DNA from: a bacterium
GTDB taxonomy: Bacteria > Auribacterota > UBA3054
Length of the DNA: 64,000 bases
NCBI GenBank assembly: GCA_017557885.1
Contig: JAFYXV010000008.1
Coordinates: 62,001 to 126,000, forward strand
Direction: 5' to 3'
The notes under the pieces are model-generated. The model was not told where the DNA came from, did not search any database, and worked only from the letters and a program-made list of their open reading frames with translations. The translations under genes and the position numbers were made by a program. This document shows, piece by piece, positions 41,465 to 49,168 of the stretch (within the stretch, counting starts at the first letter, position 1; every line of letters begins with the position of its first letter).

Positions 41465-41941
41465 ATGATCAGAGTTGGCCAGGGATTCGACGTTCACGCT
41501 TTCGCGCCGGGAAGGCCTCTCAAGCTTTGCGGCGTCACTGTTCCCTTTGAATTGGGACTGCTCGGCCATTCAGACGCCGACGTGGCTGTCCACGCTTTGA
41601 TGGACGCGCTGCTGGGCGCCGCCGCGCTTGGCGATATCGGCAAACTCTTTCCCGACACCGACCAAAAATACGCCGGCGCGGACAGCATACTGCTTTTGAA
41701 GAAAGTGGTCGCGCTCCTGAAAGAAAAAAATTTTACGATCATAAATTTCGACATAACCATCATTGCGCAGGAACCGAAGATCAGTCCTTATGTCGACGGG
41801 ATGCGGGCGATACTGGCGTCTTGCTGCGGCCTGTCCCTCGACTGTGTCAGCGTCAAAGCGACCACCACGGAAAAACTGGGCTTCACGGGAAGAAAGGAAG
41901 GCATCGCCGCCCTGGCCTGCGCTCTTATTGAAAAAGCTTAA
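41465..41941 (+). CDS. ispF: 2-C-methyl-D-erythritol 2,4-cyclodiphosphate synthase
   Basis: 158 residues, normal length. It is a trimeric enzyme of the MEP isoprenoid pathway. Metal ligands D9 and H11 (GQGFDVHAF) and the GHSDADVAVHALMDALLGA signature are complete, as is KATTTEKLGFTGR near the end. It lies three bases after pheS; its stop directly abuts the next ATG. Confidence 0.97.
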   Translation: MIRVGQGFDVHAFAPGRPLKLCGVTVPFELGLLGHSDADVAVHALMDALLGAAALGDIGKLFPDTDQKYAGADSILLLKKVVALLKEKNFTIINFDITIIAQEPKISPYVDGMRAILASCCGLSLDCVSVKATTTEKLGFTGRKEGIAALACALIEKA

Positions 41942-43528
41942 ATGGCAGAGAAAAAAGAACACTGGGGATCCTCTTTCGGATTCATAATGGCCATGGCCGG
42001 TTCCGCCGTGGGACTTGGCAATATCTGGCGCTTTTCCTTCATAACGGGCCAGAACGGCGGCAGCGCTTTTTTGATCGTTTACCTTGCCTGCGTGATCTTC
42101 GTAGGCATTCCCATCATGCTCTGCGAACTGACCATGGGCAGGGCTTCCCAATCGAACCCTGTCAGGACCTTCCACAAGCTTGGCGCGGAAAAATCGAAAC
42201 TGTCCTACGGATTAGGCGTCATAGCGCTTCTGATGGCCGTGGGTTTCCTGAGTTTCGGGCATTTCTTCTACGCCGCGCTGCTTTCCATTGTCGGCGTATC
42301 TTTCATCTACTTCGGCTGGGTGACGCTGGGCGTCATCTACGGCGCCGTCACTCCCCTTTTCATTCTGGCCTATTACGGCGTGGTGGGCGGCTGGACGCTC
42401 ATTTACGTCTGGAAATCGCTTTTAGGGCAGCTTAACGTGCAGACCGTAGAGGAAGCCTCCGCCATCATGACCCCCATCATTATGGCGCCCAAGGGCGCCT
42501 GGACGGCCCCGCTCCTGTCCACTCTGCTCTTCGTTCTCGCCACCGCCGCCATCATCTGGGTTGGCGTGCAGAAAGGCATCGAGCGCTTCTCGAAGATCTT
42601 CATGCCCGTTTTGTTTCTTCTTCTCATCGTGCTAATTTTCCGCGGGCTGACGCTTCCCAACGCTTCCAAGGGCTTGAAATTCCTTTTCGTGCCTGATTTT
42701 TCACAGCTTTCCGGAAGCTCGGTTTTGGCCGCTTTGGGACACGCCTTCTATTCCCTTTCCCTGGGCATGGGCATTACCATCACCTACGGCGCCTACCTAA
42801 AATCTGACAACAATATTCCAAGATCCACCGTCACGGTCGCCATGCTCGACACTCTTGTTTCCGTCATGGCAGGATTGGCGATCTTCCCGGTGGTCTTCGC
42901 CATGGGCTTCGCTCCTGACAGCGGGCCGTCTCTCATTTTCAAAGTCCTGCCGCTGGCTTTCCAGAAACTGCCGCTTTCCGCCCTCTGGAACGTCATCTTC
43001 TTCGTCGCGGTCCTTATCGCCGCTCTGACCAGCGCAGTGAGCCTCATGGAAGGCCCTGTCTGCCTCATGGTGGAAGAGCTGAAGTGGAAGCGCAGCAAAG
43101 TCCTTTTGATCCTTGTCCCCTGCCTTTGCGTCGTCTCCTCCGTGATCGCGCTCTCCGCCGGCGACTGGAGCAATTTCCCGCAGCTCGGAGAATTCATCCA
43201 GAAAACTTTCATGACCTCCAAGGGCAGCCTCTTCGACGCCTTCGACTGCGGCGCCTGCCAGTGGCTCATCCCCATCGCCTGCTTCCTGACGCTCCTTTAC
43301 GCCAGCTGGGTCTGGGGGCCGCACTGCGCCGTAAAAGAAATGCGCACAGGCTCCACCGGCGCCATGGACACGAACCTCTGGCACCTTGTCTCCGGCGTCT
43401 ATGATAAGAACGACACCGGCATTCCCTCTCCTCTGGCGCCCTGCGTGCTGTGGGCTTTCTTCGTGCGCTGGATCTCACCCATATTGGTCCTCCTGGCTTT
43501 CCTGGACGGACTGGGAGTTTTCAGGTGA
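41942..43528 (+). CDS. Sodium-dependent transporter of the NSS (SNF) family, first copy
   Basis: 528 residues, about twelve hydrophobic helices. TM1 carries the Na+/substrate signature AMAGSAVGLGNIWRFSFI...NGGSAF; TM6/7 and the GVQKGIERFSKIFMP segment are typical. Bacterial members such as LeuT and Tyt1 import amino acids with Na+. The substrate is unknown. Its ATG directly follows the ispF stop, and the second copy starts within its stop (GTGA). Confidence 0.93.
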   Translation: MAEKKEHWGSSFGFIMAMAGSAVGLGNIWRFSFITGQNGGSAFLIVYLACVIFVGIPIMLCELTMGRASQSNPVRTFHKLGAEKSKLSYGLGVIALLMAVGFLSFGHFFYAALLSIVGVSFIYFGWVTLGVIYGAVTPLFILAYYGVVGGWTLIYVWKSLLGQLNVQTVEEASAIMTPIIMAPKGAWTAPLLSTLLFVLATAAIIWVGVQKGIERFSKIFMPVLFLLLIVLIFRGLTLPNASKGLKFLFVPDFSQLSGSSVLAALGHAFYSLSLGMGITITYGAYLKSDNNIPRSTVTVAMLDTLVSVMAGLAIFPVVFAMGFAPDSGPSLIFKVLPLAFQKLPLSALWNVIFFVAVLIAALTSAVSLMEGPVCLMVEELKWKRSKVLLILVPCLCVVSSVIALSAGDWSNFPQLGEFIQKTFMTSKGSLFDAFDCGACQWLIPIACFLTLLYASWVWGPHCAVKEMRTGSTGAMDTNLWHLVSGVYDKNDTGIPSPLAPCVLWAFFVRWISPILVLLAFLDGLGVFR

Positions 43529-45039
43529 GTCCTAACAGGGAATTCTGGTCTTCCTCCAAAGGTTTCGTTCTCGCCATGGCGGGCTCCGCCATCGGGCTTG
43601 GAAACATTTGGCGCTTTTCCTACATCATGGGGAAGTACGGCGGCGCCGCTTTCATACTTGTCTATCTCGCCGCCATATTCCTTATCGGCCTGCCAATCAT
43701 GCTTTGCGAGCTTAGTTTGGGCCGCGCCTCCGGGAAAGGGCCTCTGGAAGCCATGACGAATTTGGCTCCCAAAAGAACGACGCTTTCGTTTCTGACAGCC
43801 GTTGCGCTTACACTTGGCGCGGCGGCTTTTGCTTTCAAAGGCATGTATTTTCACGCCGGCGTCGCGGGATTCTTCGCTTTGGGCGCATTTGCTTTCGGCT
43901 GGGGATTTTTGGGCTTCACGGTGACGTTCCTCACTCCTCTTATGATCGCGGTCTTCTATTCCGTGGTGGGAGGCTGGATCATCATTTACACCATCATATC
44001 CCCCGTAGGAAAGATCTTCCGCGAACCGGCAGCCGCCTCTCACCTTCTTGACAACGTCGTCACGGCCTCAGGCAATCAATATTGGGTGACCATAGCGGCG
44101 GCCGCCGCCTTCTTCCTCGCCACCGCCTTTATCGTCATGGCCGGCGTGCAGAAAGGCATCGAGCGCTTCTCCAGGATCTTCATGCCGATCATTTTCATCC
44201 TGATCGTCGTGATAATCATAAGAGCGCTGATGCTTCCCGGCGCCAAGGAAGGCTTGCGCTTTCTCTTTTTGCCGGACTTTAGCAAAATGAGCGCCGAGGG
44301 CATTATGGCCGCTTTGGGCCAGGCCTTCTTCACGCTCTCTTTGGGAGCAGGCGTAGGCATCGCCTACGGCTCCTACCTTGGAAAGAGCAGTTCGCTGCCC
44401 AAGACCGCGATCACCATCGTCATAATGGACACCATCGCCTCCATACTGGCGGGGCTTGCCATCTTCCCTCTGCTTTTCGCCACCGGCCTCTCACCGCAGG
44501 AAGGGACCTCTTTGGTCTTCAAAGTCCTGCCCGCCGCCTTCGGTAAACTTCCCCTGTCCCCGCTTTGGGGAACCATATTCTTTTTCACGCTGCTCCTTGC
44601 CGCGCTCACAAGCTCCATCAGTATGCTGGAGGGCGCCGTTCAGGGGCTCATGCAGAAACTGTATCTTTCCCGCGGGAAAGCCGTTCTTCTTCTCATCATG
44701 GTGCTTGGGCCGCTGGTTCCCCTGACCGCCGTCTCTTCGGCCAGTTTCGCGAACGTCCCGAAACTCGGTAAGTTTTTCAGCGAGACTTTGCAGCTGCGCT
44801 CCGGTTCCTTCTTCGCGATCCTTGACAACACCACCTGCCTCTGGCTCATGCCCATCGCCGGATTGATGACGCTGCTGTTCGTCAGTTATGTCTGGGGTAA
44901 GAAAAAGGCCCTGGAAGAAATGAACTGCTTCAACGCTTTCGACTGGCTCTTTTCCAACATCTGGTTCTTCGTAGTCCGCTATATCTCCCCCGTTCTGGTC
45001 ATTCTGGCCTTCCTGAAAGGCCTTGGCATATTCTTTTAA
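43525..45039 (+). CDS. Sodium-dependent transporter of the NSS (SNF) family, second copy
   Basis: 504 residues from a GTG overlapping the upstream stop (GTGA). This start gives SPNREFWSSSKGF, aligned with the first copy's N-terminus; longer readings run into the upstream gene. TM1 signature AMAGSAIGLGNIWRFSYI...YGGAAF and GVQKGIERFSRIFMP match the first copy throughout, so the pair arose by tandem duplication. Differences in the substrate-facing helices suggest two amino-acid specificities. Confidence 0.92.
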   Translation: MSPNREFWSSSKGFVLAMAGSAIGLGNIWRFSYIMGKYGGAAFILVYLAAIFLIGLPIMLCELSLGRASGKGPLEAMTNLAPKRTTLSFLTAVALTLGAAAFAFKGMYFHAGVAGFFALGAFAFGWGFLGFTVTFLTPLMIAVFYSVVGGWIIIYTIISPVGKIFREPAAASHLLDNVVTASGNQYWVTIAAAAAFFLATAFIVMAGVQKGIERFSRIFMPIIFILIVVIIIRALMLPGAKEGLRFLFLPDFSKMSAEGIMAALGQAFFTLSLGAGVGIAYGSYLGKSSSLPKTAITIVIMDTIASILAGLAIFPLLFATGLSPQEGTSLVFKVLPAAFGKLPLSPLWGTIFFFTLLLAALTSSISMLEGAVQGLMQKLYLSRGKAVLLLIMVLGPLVPLTAVSSASFANVPKLGKFFSETLQLRSGSFFAILDNTTCLWLMPIAGLMTLLFVSYVWGKKKALEEMNCFNAFDWLFSNIWFFVVRYISPVLVILAFLKGLGIFF

Positions 45040-45104
45040 ATATCTGCTCGCAAATTATTTAATTTTCAATCCGTTCAATATAATTTCCTAGTAAATTGTT
45101 TACC

Positions 45105-45133
45105 TTTCAATTTTTCTTTTTTTATGTTATGAT
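45105..45133 (+). promoter_or_regulatory. Candidate promoter of the DUF2157-like pair
   Basis: TTTCAA (45105-45110), 17-base T-rich spacer, TATGAT (45128-45133), 30 bases before the ATG and ahead of a GAGGAGG ribosome site. Confidence 0.45.
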
Positions 45134-45163
45134 ATAAGCGTCAACAAAATCGAGGAGGCTTTT

Positions 45164-46486
45164 ATGCAGAACGAACAATCTCAAGATCAAAAAGGCAGGA
45201 CCCCCGTCGTCGCCAAAGTTATCCTTTTGTTCGGCATACTCGTCGTGGGATTGGGTTTTGTATATTTTCTCTCCGACGTGTGGAGAGAGCTCTTTGAGAA
45301 AAAAAGTTTCTTTGTCGCCTGCAGCGTGATCTTTTATGCCGCCGGCGGTTTTCTGCATTATAAGAACAGGTCGAAAATTCTGAGGGAGATCTTCTACCTG
45401 ATCGCCGCAGGCTTTACCGTCTCGGGCTTCTGGCTGTTTTTTCCGGAGCTGAAATATATGCCGGAGGAATACAAAGCCTTCTACGCCCTGGTCTTCATTT
45501 TCGCCCTGGGCTTTTTGCTGGATTCCCTCTCCCACTATCTTTTTGCCGCAGCGATCTACGTGTACGCGTATTTTTACGCTGCTGACGAAGCCCGGAACAT
45601 CCAGAGCGTTTTTTGCGTCGCAAGTTTCTTCGCCATGAACCTGGTTTTCCTGGGCGCTTTCCTCTGGCGCCGCAGGGTCTCCCTGCTGCTGCTTTTTCTG
45701 ATCGCTCTGTTTTCGAACAATTTTTATTTCTCCCCTTACCTTCCCGTAAAGTTGGTTTATCTGCCAATAGTAATCCTGACCTTCTGGGCGGTAGCCGCCT
45801 GGCCTTCCATAAGGAACGACAAAGCCGGTCTTGGCAAAGCGGCCATGATGCTTGCGGTGATCGTAACATCCTGCGTTTACGCCATGCTCTTAAGCGACGA
45901 TTTCTGGCATGAGGGTTTTCAGTTCCTGGAGACAGATGATATTTATGACAGCAATATCAAAAACGTCATAAGCTGCTTTTTCTTCGGTGCGGAAACGGTG
46001 TTTGTCCTGGTCGCTTATCTGAAATTTTATCTTGACCGCCCGGAAAAGCAGGAGCTTTTCTTCTATTCCTCCGGCATTCTTTTCGCCCTGCTTCCCTTCG
46101 TCTTTTATCCCTTCTGCCGTCTGCATGTGTCTTACAGGGTCGAGGGCTGCAGCGAACCGGTGCATGAAATATGGAACAATTGCAATAAAGTCGCGAAAGT
46201 TTTCTTCAACGTCTTCTGCGCGGCGATGGCTTACTTCATTTTCATAGGCTTCAGATTGAAGAGCCTGTCCATGAAGATCTTCGTCATTCCCTTCGCCATC
46301 GTCACAGGCGTTGCGCATATCTGCTTCACCTACTGGGGCCGCCACACTCCCGACGGCTTGTGGCTTATCTACGCCGGGCTGGTCATAGTTTACTCGGTGG
46401 GATGTTATTTCTTTTGCAGGAAATTGGAAAGCCGTGAAAAAACTCCCGCTGCTGACGCTGACAGTAATAAAACAGACATGGCGTAA
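45164..46486 (+). CDS. DUF2157-like multi-pass membrane protein, first copy
   Basis: 440 residues with a short polar N-terminus and about a dozen evenly spaced hydrophobic helices, no catalytic motif visible. The opening helices (KVILLFGILVVGLGFVYFLSD) and even layout resemble the DUF2157/DUF4401 predicted membrane proteins. It shares architecture with the next gene. GAGGAGG six bases before the ATG gives a strong start. Function unknown. Confidence 0.7.
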   Translation: MQNEQSQDQKGRTPVVAKVILLFGILVVGLGFVYFLSDVWRELFEKKSFFVACSVIFYAAGGFLHYKNRSKILREIFYLIAAGFTVSGFWLFFPELKYMPEEYKAFYALVFIFALGFLLDSLSHYLFAAAIYVYAYFYAADEARNIQSVFCVASFFAMNLVFLGAFLWRRRVSLLLLFLIALFSNNFYFSPYLPVKLVYLPIVILTFWAVAAWPSIRNDKAGLGKAAMMLAVIVTSCVYAMLLSDDFWHEGFQFLETDDIYDSNIKNVISCFFFGAETVFVLVAYLKFYLDRPEKQELFFYSSGILFALLPFVFYPFCRLHVSYRVEGCSEPVHEIWNNCNKVAKVFFNVFCAAMAYFIFIGFRLKSLSMKIFVIPFAIVTGVAHICFTYWGRHTPDGLWLIYAGLVIVYSVGCYFFCRKLESREKTPAADADSNKTDMA

Positions 46487-46521
46487 TTATTTTCTTTAAT
46501 CATCTTTTCAAGGAGGTGTGT

Positions 46522-47862
46522 ATGGAAAATTTTGAGAAAAACAAGGTCAAAGAGATCGATGCGAAAAGAGACACCGTAAAATTCATTGCGGTCCTCGGCT
46601 GCGTTGCCATGGGGATCGGTTTAATGCTTCTTCTCGCCAACTATTGGCAGAGCATTCTCTCCTCCAAGTGGTTCCTTTTGTGCTGCGGCATTGCTTTGCA
46701 CGGATTGGCGCTTGCGCCATCCACAAAAAAGATCTTCAAGGCTTTTCCGGAAATCCTGGCCGCCATGGGCACGACGCTCATTGGTTTCGCGCTCTGGCAC
46801 CTGCTGCCTTCGCTTTGGGATGACGACACGAAAATTGGCTGCATCCTTGTTTTTTCACTGATCGTTGGCTTCATCAGGAATTACAAACTGCATGACGTCC
46901 TCAGCTATGCGCTTGTCATGGCGCTATTCATAAAGGGGCTGATTGGCGACAATTTCCACACAAGCTTTTATTACTTGGGAATCTTTCTGGTCATGGGCGT
47001 TTTTTCCATTAACGCTTACCTAAGGAAAAGCGTCGTATCTTTCGCCGCGGCCCTCGCCACGCTCGGCATGGCTCAGTTCATCTTCGGGAACATCCTCCCC
47101 TTCCGGCCGCTTCAGCTTTCCCTGAACGCGCTGGTCTTCTGGGGCCTGGCCTGTTCTCCGCAGATCAGGGAATTCAACGAGAAATTCTCCAAGACCGCTT
47201 ACGTGATCGCTTTTCTGGAAACGTCTGTGGTTCTCTACATCCTTGCTTTCGAGGATACCTGGGAACTCGACTGGTTCAACAATCACCTGAGCCTGGCCGT
47301 CTTCAAGAAAAACATCCCCTACTCGGTCTTCACCTCTATCTTCTATATTCTGGAGCTGGCGGTCACCGCGTACGCTTTCATATTCTTCTGGAAAACCGGT
47401 CCCAAGGCCAGGGCGAAGATCACCTTCCTTATTCCCTTGACGATAACGGTCATTTTCCTTCTTTGCAATATAGGAACGGGCACGAAAGTCGGCGACGCCT
47501 TGTATCTCCTGCCCGAGTCTTTCTACTCCAATCTCTTTTTCCTGATCTGGTTCGTTTACCTCTTCTTCAACGTCTGGGTAAGCTTCAAAGAAAGCCGCCT
47601 GCTCTTGAGAGTATTCGGGCTCGTCTTCATAGTGATCGGCGGCATAGCGAGGATAATCGTCGAGAATTCCCTGGAGGAGATCACCACCGCATTCTGTTTC
47701 ATCTACGCCGGAATGGTCCTCCTCTTCACGGCCTACTGCGCTTTCAAAGTCGTCTCTGACGAAGAGGAGAAGCTGGCGGAGGAAGAAGAGAAAAAGTACG
47801 CCGAAAACTTCAAGTTCAACTCCGCCCTGAACGAGGGCGGCGCGCATGACGAAGTTCAGTGA
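46522..47862 (+). CDS. DUF2157-like multi-pass membrane protein, second copy
   Basis: 446 residues from ATG 46522 with AAGGAGG five bases upstream; a GTG two codons earlier lies inside the ribosome site. About a dozen hydrophobic helices, starting KFIAVLGCVAMGIGLMLLLANYW as in DUF2157, and a charged Glu/Lys-rich tail (~415-446). Paralogous to the preceding gene and probably co-transcribed, so the two may act as a pair. No function is known for the family. Confidence 0.7.
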   Translation: MENFEKNKVKEIDAKRDTVKFIAVLGCVAMGIGLMLLLANYWQSILSSKWFLLCCGIALHGLALAPSTKKIFKAFPEILAAMGTTLIGFALWHLLPSLWDDDTKIGCILVFSLIVGFIRNYKLHDVLSYALVMALFIKGLIGDNFHTSFYYLGIFLVMGVFSINAYLRKSVVSFAAALATLGMAQFIFGNILPFRPLQLSLNALVFWGLACSPQIREFNEKFSKTAYVIAFLETSVVLYILAFEDTWELDWFNNHLSLAVFKKNIPYSVFTSIFYILELAVTAYAFIFFWKTGPKARAKITFLIPLTITVIFLLCNIGTGTKVGDALYLLPESFYSNLFFLIWFVYLFFNVWVSFKESRLLLRVFGLVFIVIGGIARIIVENSLEEITTAFCFIYAGMVLLFTAYCAFKVVSDEEEKLAEEEEKKYAENFKFNSALNEGGAHDEVQ

Positions 47863-47870
47863 GACCTAAG

Positions 47871-47920
47871 GCGCAAAAATAAAAAAGCCCTCCTTGCGGA
47901 GGGCTTTTTTATTTTTGCGC
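47871..47920. terminator. Long perfect bidirectional terminator
   Basis: A 23-base perfect inverted repeat (47871-47893 with 47898-47920) around TTGC. Its GC core is GCCCTCC/GGAGGGC, flanked by A-runs and T-runs, so it terminates both the membrane-protein pair and rplT. Confidence 0.93.
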
Positions 47921-47932
47921 ACAAAACGTCTT

Positions 47933-48283
47933 TTACGCTTCTTTGGCGACTTTCACGAGCTCGGCGAAAGCCTTGGGCTCGGTGGCGGCCAGGTTGGCGA
48001 GAACCTTGCGGTTCAGCGTCACGCCGGCTTTGGCGAGACCGGATATAAAAGCGTTGTAAGAAATGCCGGCTTCGTTGGCGGCGATGTGGATGCGGGTGAT
48101 CCACAGGGCGCGGAAGCTGCGCTTTTTGTTGCGGCGATCGCGATACTGGTAAACCAGACCGCGGACCACGGTTTCCTGCATGTTGCGGTTACCGTTGCGG
48201 CGCAGACCGAAGAAACCCTTGGCGAGTTTCTGCATTTTGCGTTTGCGTTCCCTGCTGGCGGGACTATTAGTGGCTCTTGGCAT
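47933..48283 (-). CDS. rplT: 50S ribosomal protein L20
   Basis: 116 residues. The basic N-terminus and the signature LAKGFFGLRRNGNRNMQETVVRGLVYQYRDRRNKKRSFRALW... are unmistakable. It is an early assembly protein of the large subunit and in E. coli represses its own operon by binding mRNA. Last gene of thrS-infC-rpmI-rplT. Confidence 0.97.
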   Translation of the reverse strand: MPRATNSPASRERKRKMQKLAKGFFGLRRNGNRNMQETVVRGLVYQYRDRRNKKRSFRALWITRIHIAANEAGISYNAFISGLAKAGVTLNRKVLANLAATEPKAFAELVKVAKEA

Positions 48284-48324
48284 AAGTAGATTCTCCTATG
48301 ATTAGTTATTACCGCAGGTGGCCC

Positions 48325-48522
48325 TTAACCGTACGGCAGCATTTCTTTGACATTGCGGGCATCGGTGGTGCCGCAAATGGACGTGTCACGGAAAGAACGT
48401 TTGTTCTTTCTGGTCTTGCCCGTCATCAGGTGGCGGGACTTGGTGTTTGTGCGTTTCACTTTGCCGCTCTTGGTGACGGAAAAGCGCTTGCTCACAGACT
48501 TTTTGGTTTTGACTTTTGGCAT
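48325..48522 (-). CDS. rpmI: 50S ribosomal protein L35
   Basis: 65 residues, normal length, very basic: MPKVKTKKSVSKRFSVTKSGKVKR, then SRHLMTGKTRKNKRSFR. It lies between infC and rplT as in most bacteria. Confidence 0.96.
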   Translation of the reverse strand: MPKVKTKKSVSKRFSVTKSGKVKRTNTKSRHLMTGKTRKNKRSFRDTSICGTTDARNVKEMLPYG

Positions 48523-48602
48523 AATTGCTCCTGTCTTTTTTTGTTTTTAGTTGATTGAAGGCGCGCATCGAGGAGGAGTCTGTAATCCCGCGCGACGCTA
48601 GT

Positions 48603-49148
48603 TTATTGTTCCTTGGGCTTCTTGGTCTTCAGCGGCCCAAAGACAATAGTGTAATTCGCGCCCGTTTTCTTGACGGGTATCTCTACCGCGCCAAAATCCT
48701 TTATTTCAGCGGTCAGACGTTCCAGCAGTTCCTGGCCCATTTCCTGGTGAGCCGCTTCGCGGCCCTTGTGGAAACAGACCACTCTCACATGGTAGCCGTC
48801 CGCCAAAAATTCCAATATGTGTTTGCGTTTGATCTCAAGATCGCCGCTGTCGATGCCTGGCCTGAATTTGATCTCCTTGGTGCGGGTCTTCTGGCCCTGC
48901 TTGCGGGAATCTTTTTCGCGGCGAGTCTGCTCGTAGCGGTACTTGCTGTAGTCGATGATGCGGCAGACCGGAGGCTGGGCGCCGGGCGCCACTTCCACGA
49001 GATCCAGATTGCGCTTTTCAGCTTCTTCCAGAGCCTGCTGGCGGGTGACGATGCCCAACTGTTTGCCGTCATCGGTTATAAGACGCACCTCGGGGGCTTT
49101 GATGTCCTCGTTTACCCTGGTGCTGTCAGTTTGATTGTACTTGCGGAT
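48603..49148 (-). CDS. infC: Translation initiation factor IF-3, probable ATC start
   Basis: 181 residues if read from an ATC at 49148. No ATG or GTG gives the full N-domain: the first GTG (49088) starts inside it and would remove VNEDIKAPEVRLI, the family's usual opening. The ATC has GAGGG seven bases upstream, just after the thrS stop. infC genes commonly use AUU or another rare start, which lets IF-3 repress its own synthesis; the same control is inferred here. N-domain (EVRLITDDGKQLG...), linker helix, and C-domain (KEIKFRPGIDSGDLEIKRKH...) are complete. Confidence 0.92.
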   Translation of the reverse strand: MRKYNQTDSTRVNEDIKAPEVRLITDDGKQLGIVTRQQALEEAEKRNLDLVEVAPGAQPPVCRIIDYSKYRYEQTRREKDSRKQGQKTRTKEIKFRPGIDSGDLEIKRKHILEFLADGYHVRVVCFHKGREAAHQEMGQELLERLTAEIKDFGAVEIPVKKTGANYTIVFGPLKTKKPKEQ

Positions 49149-49168
49149 AGTTTTACCCTCGCTTTTGG

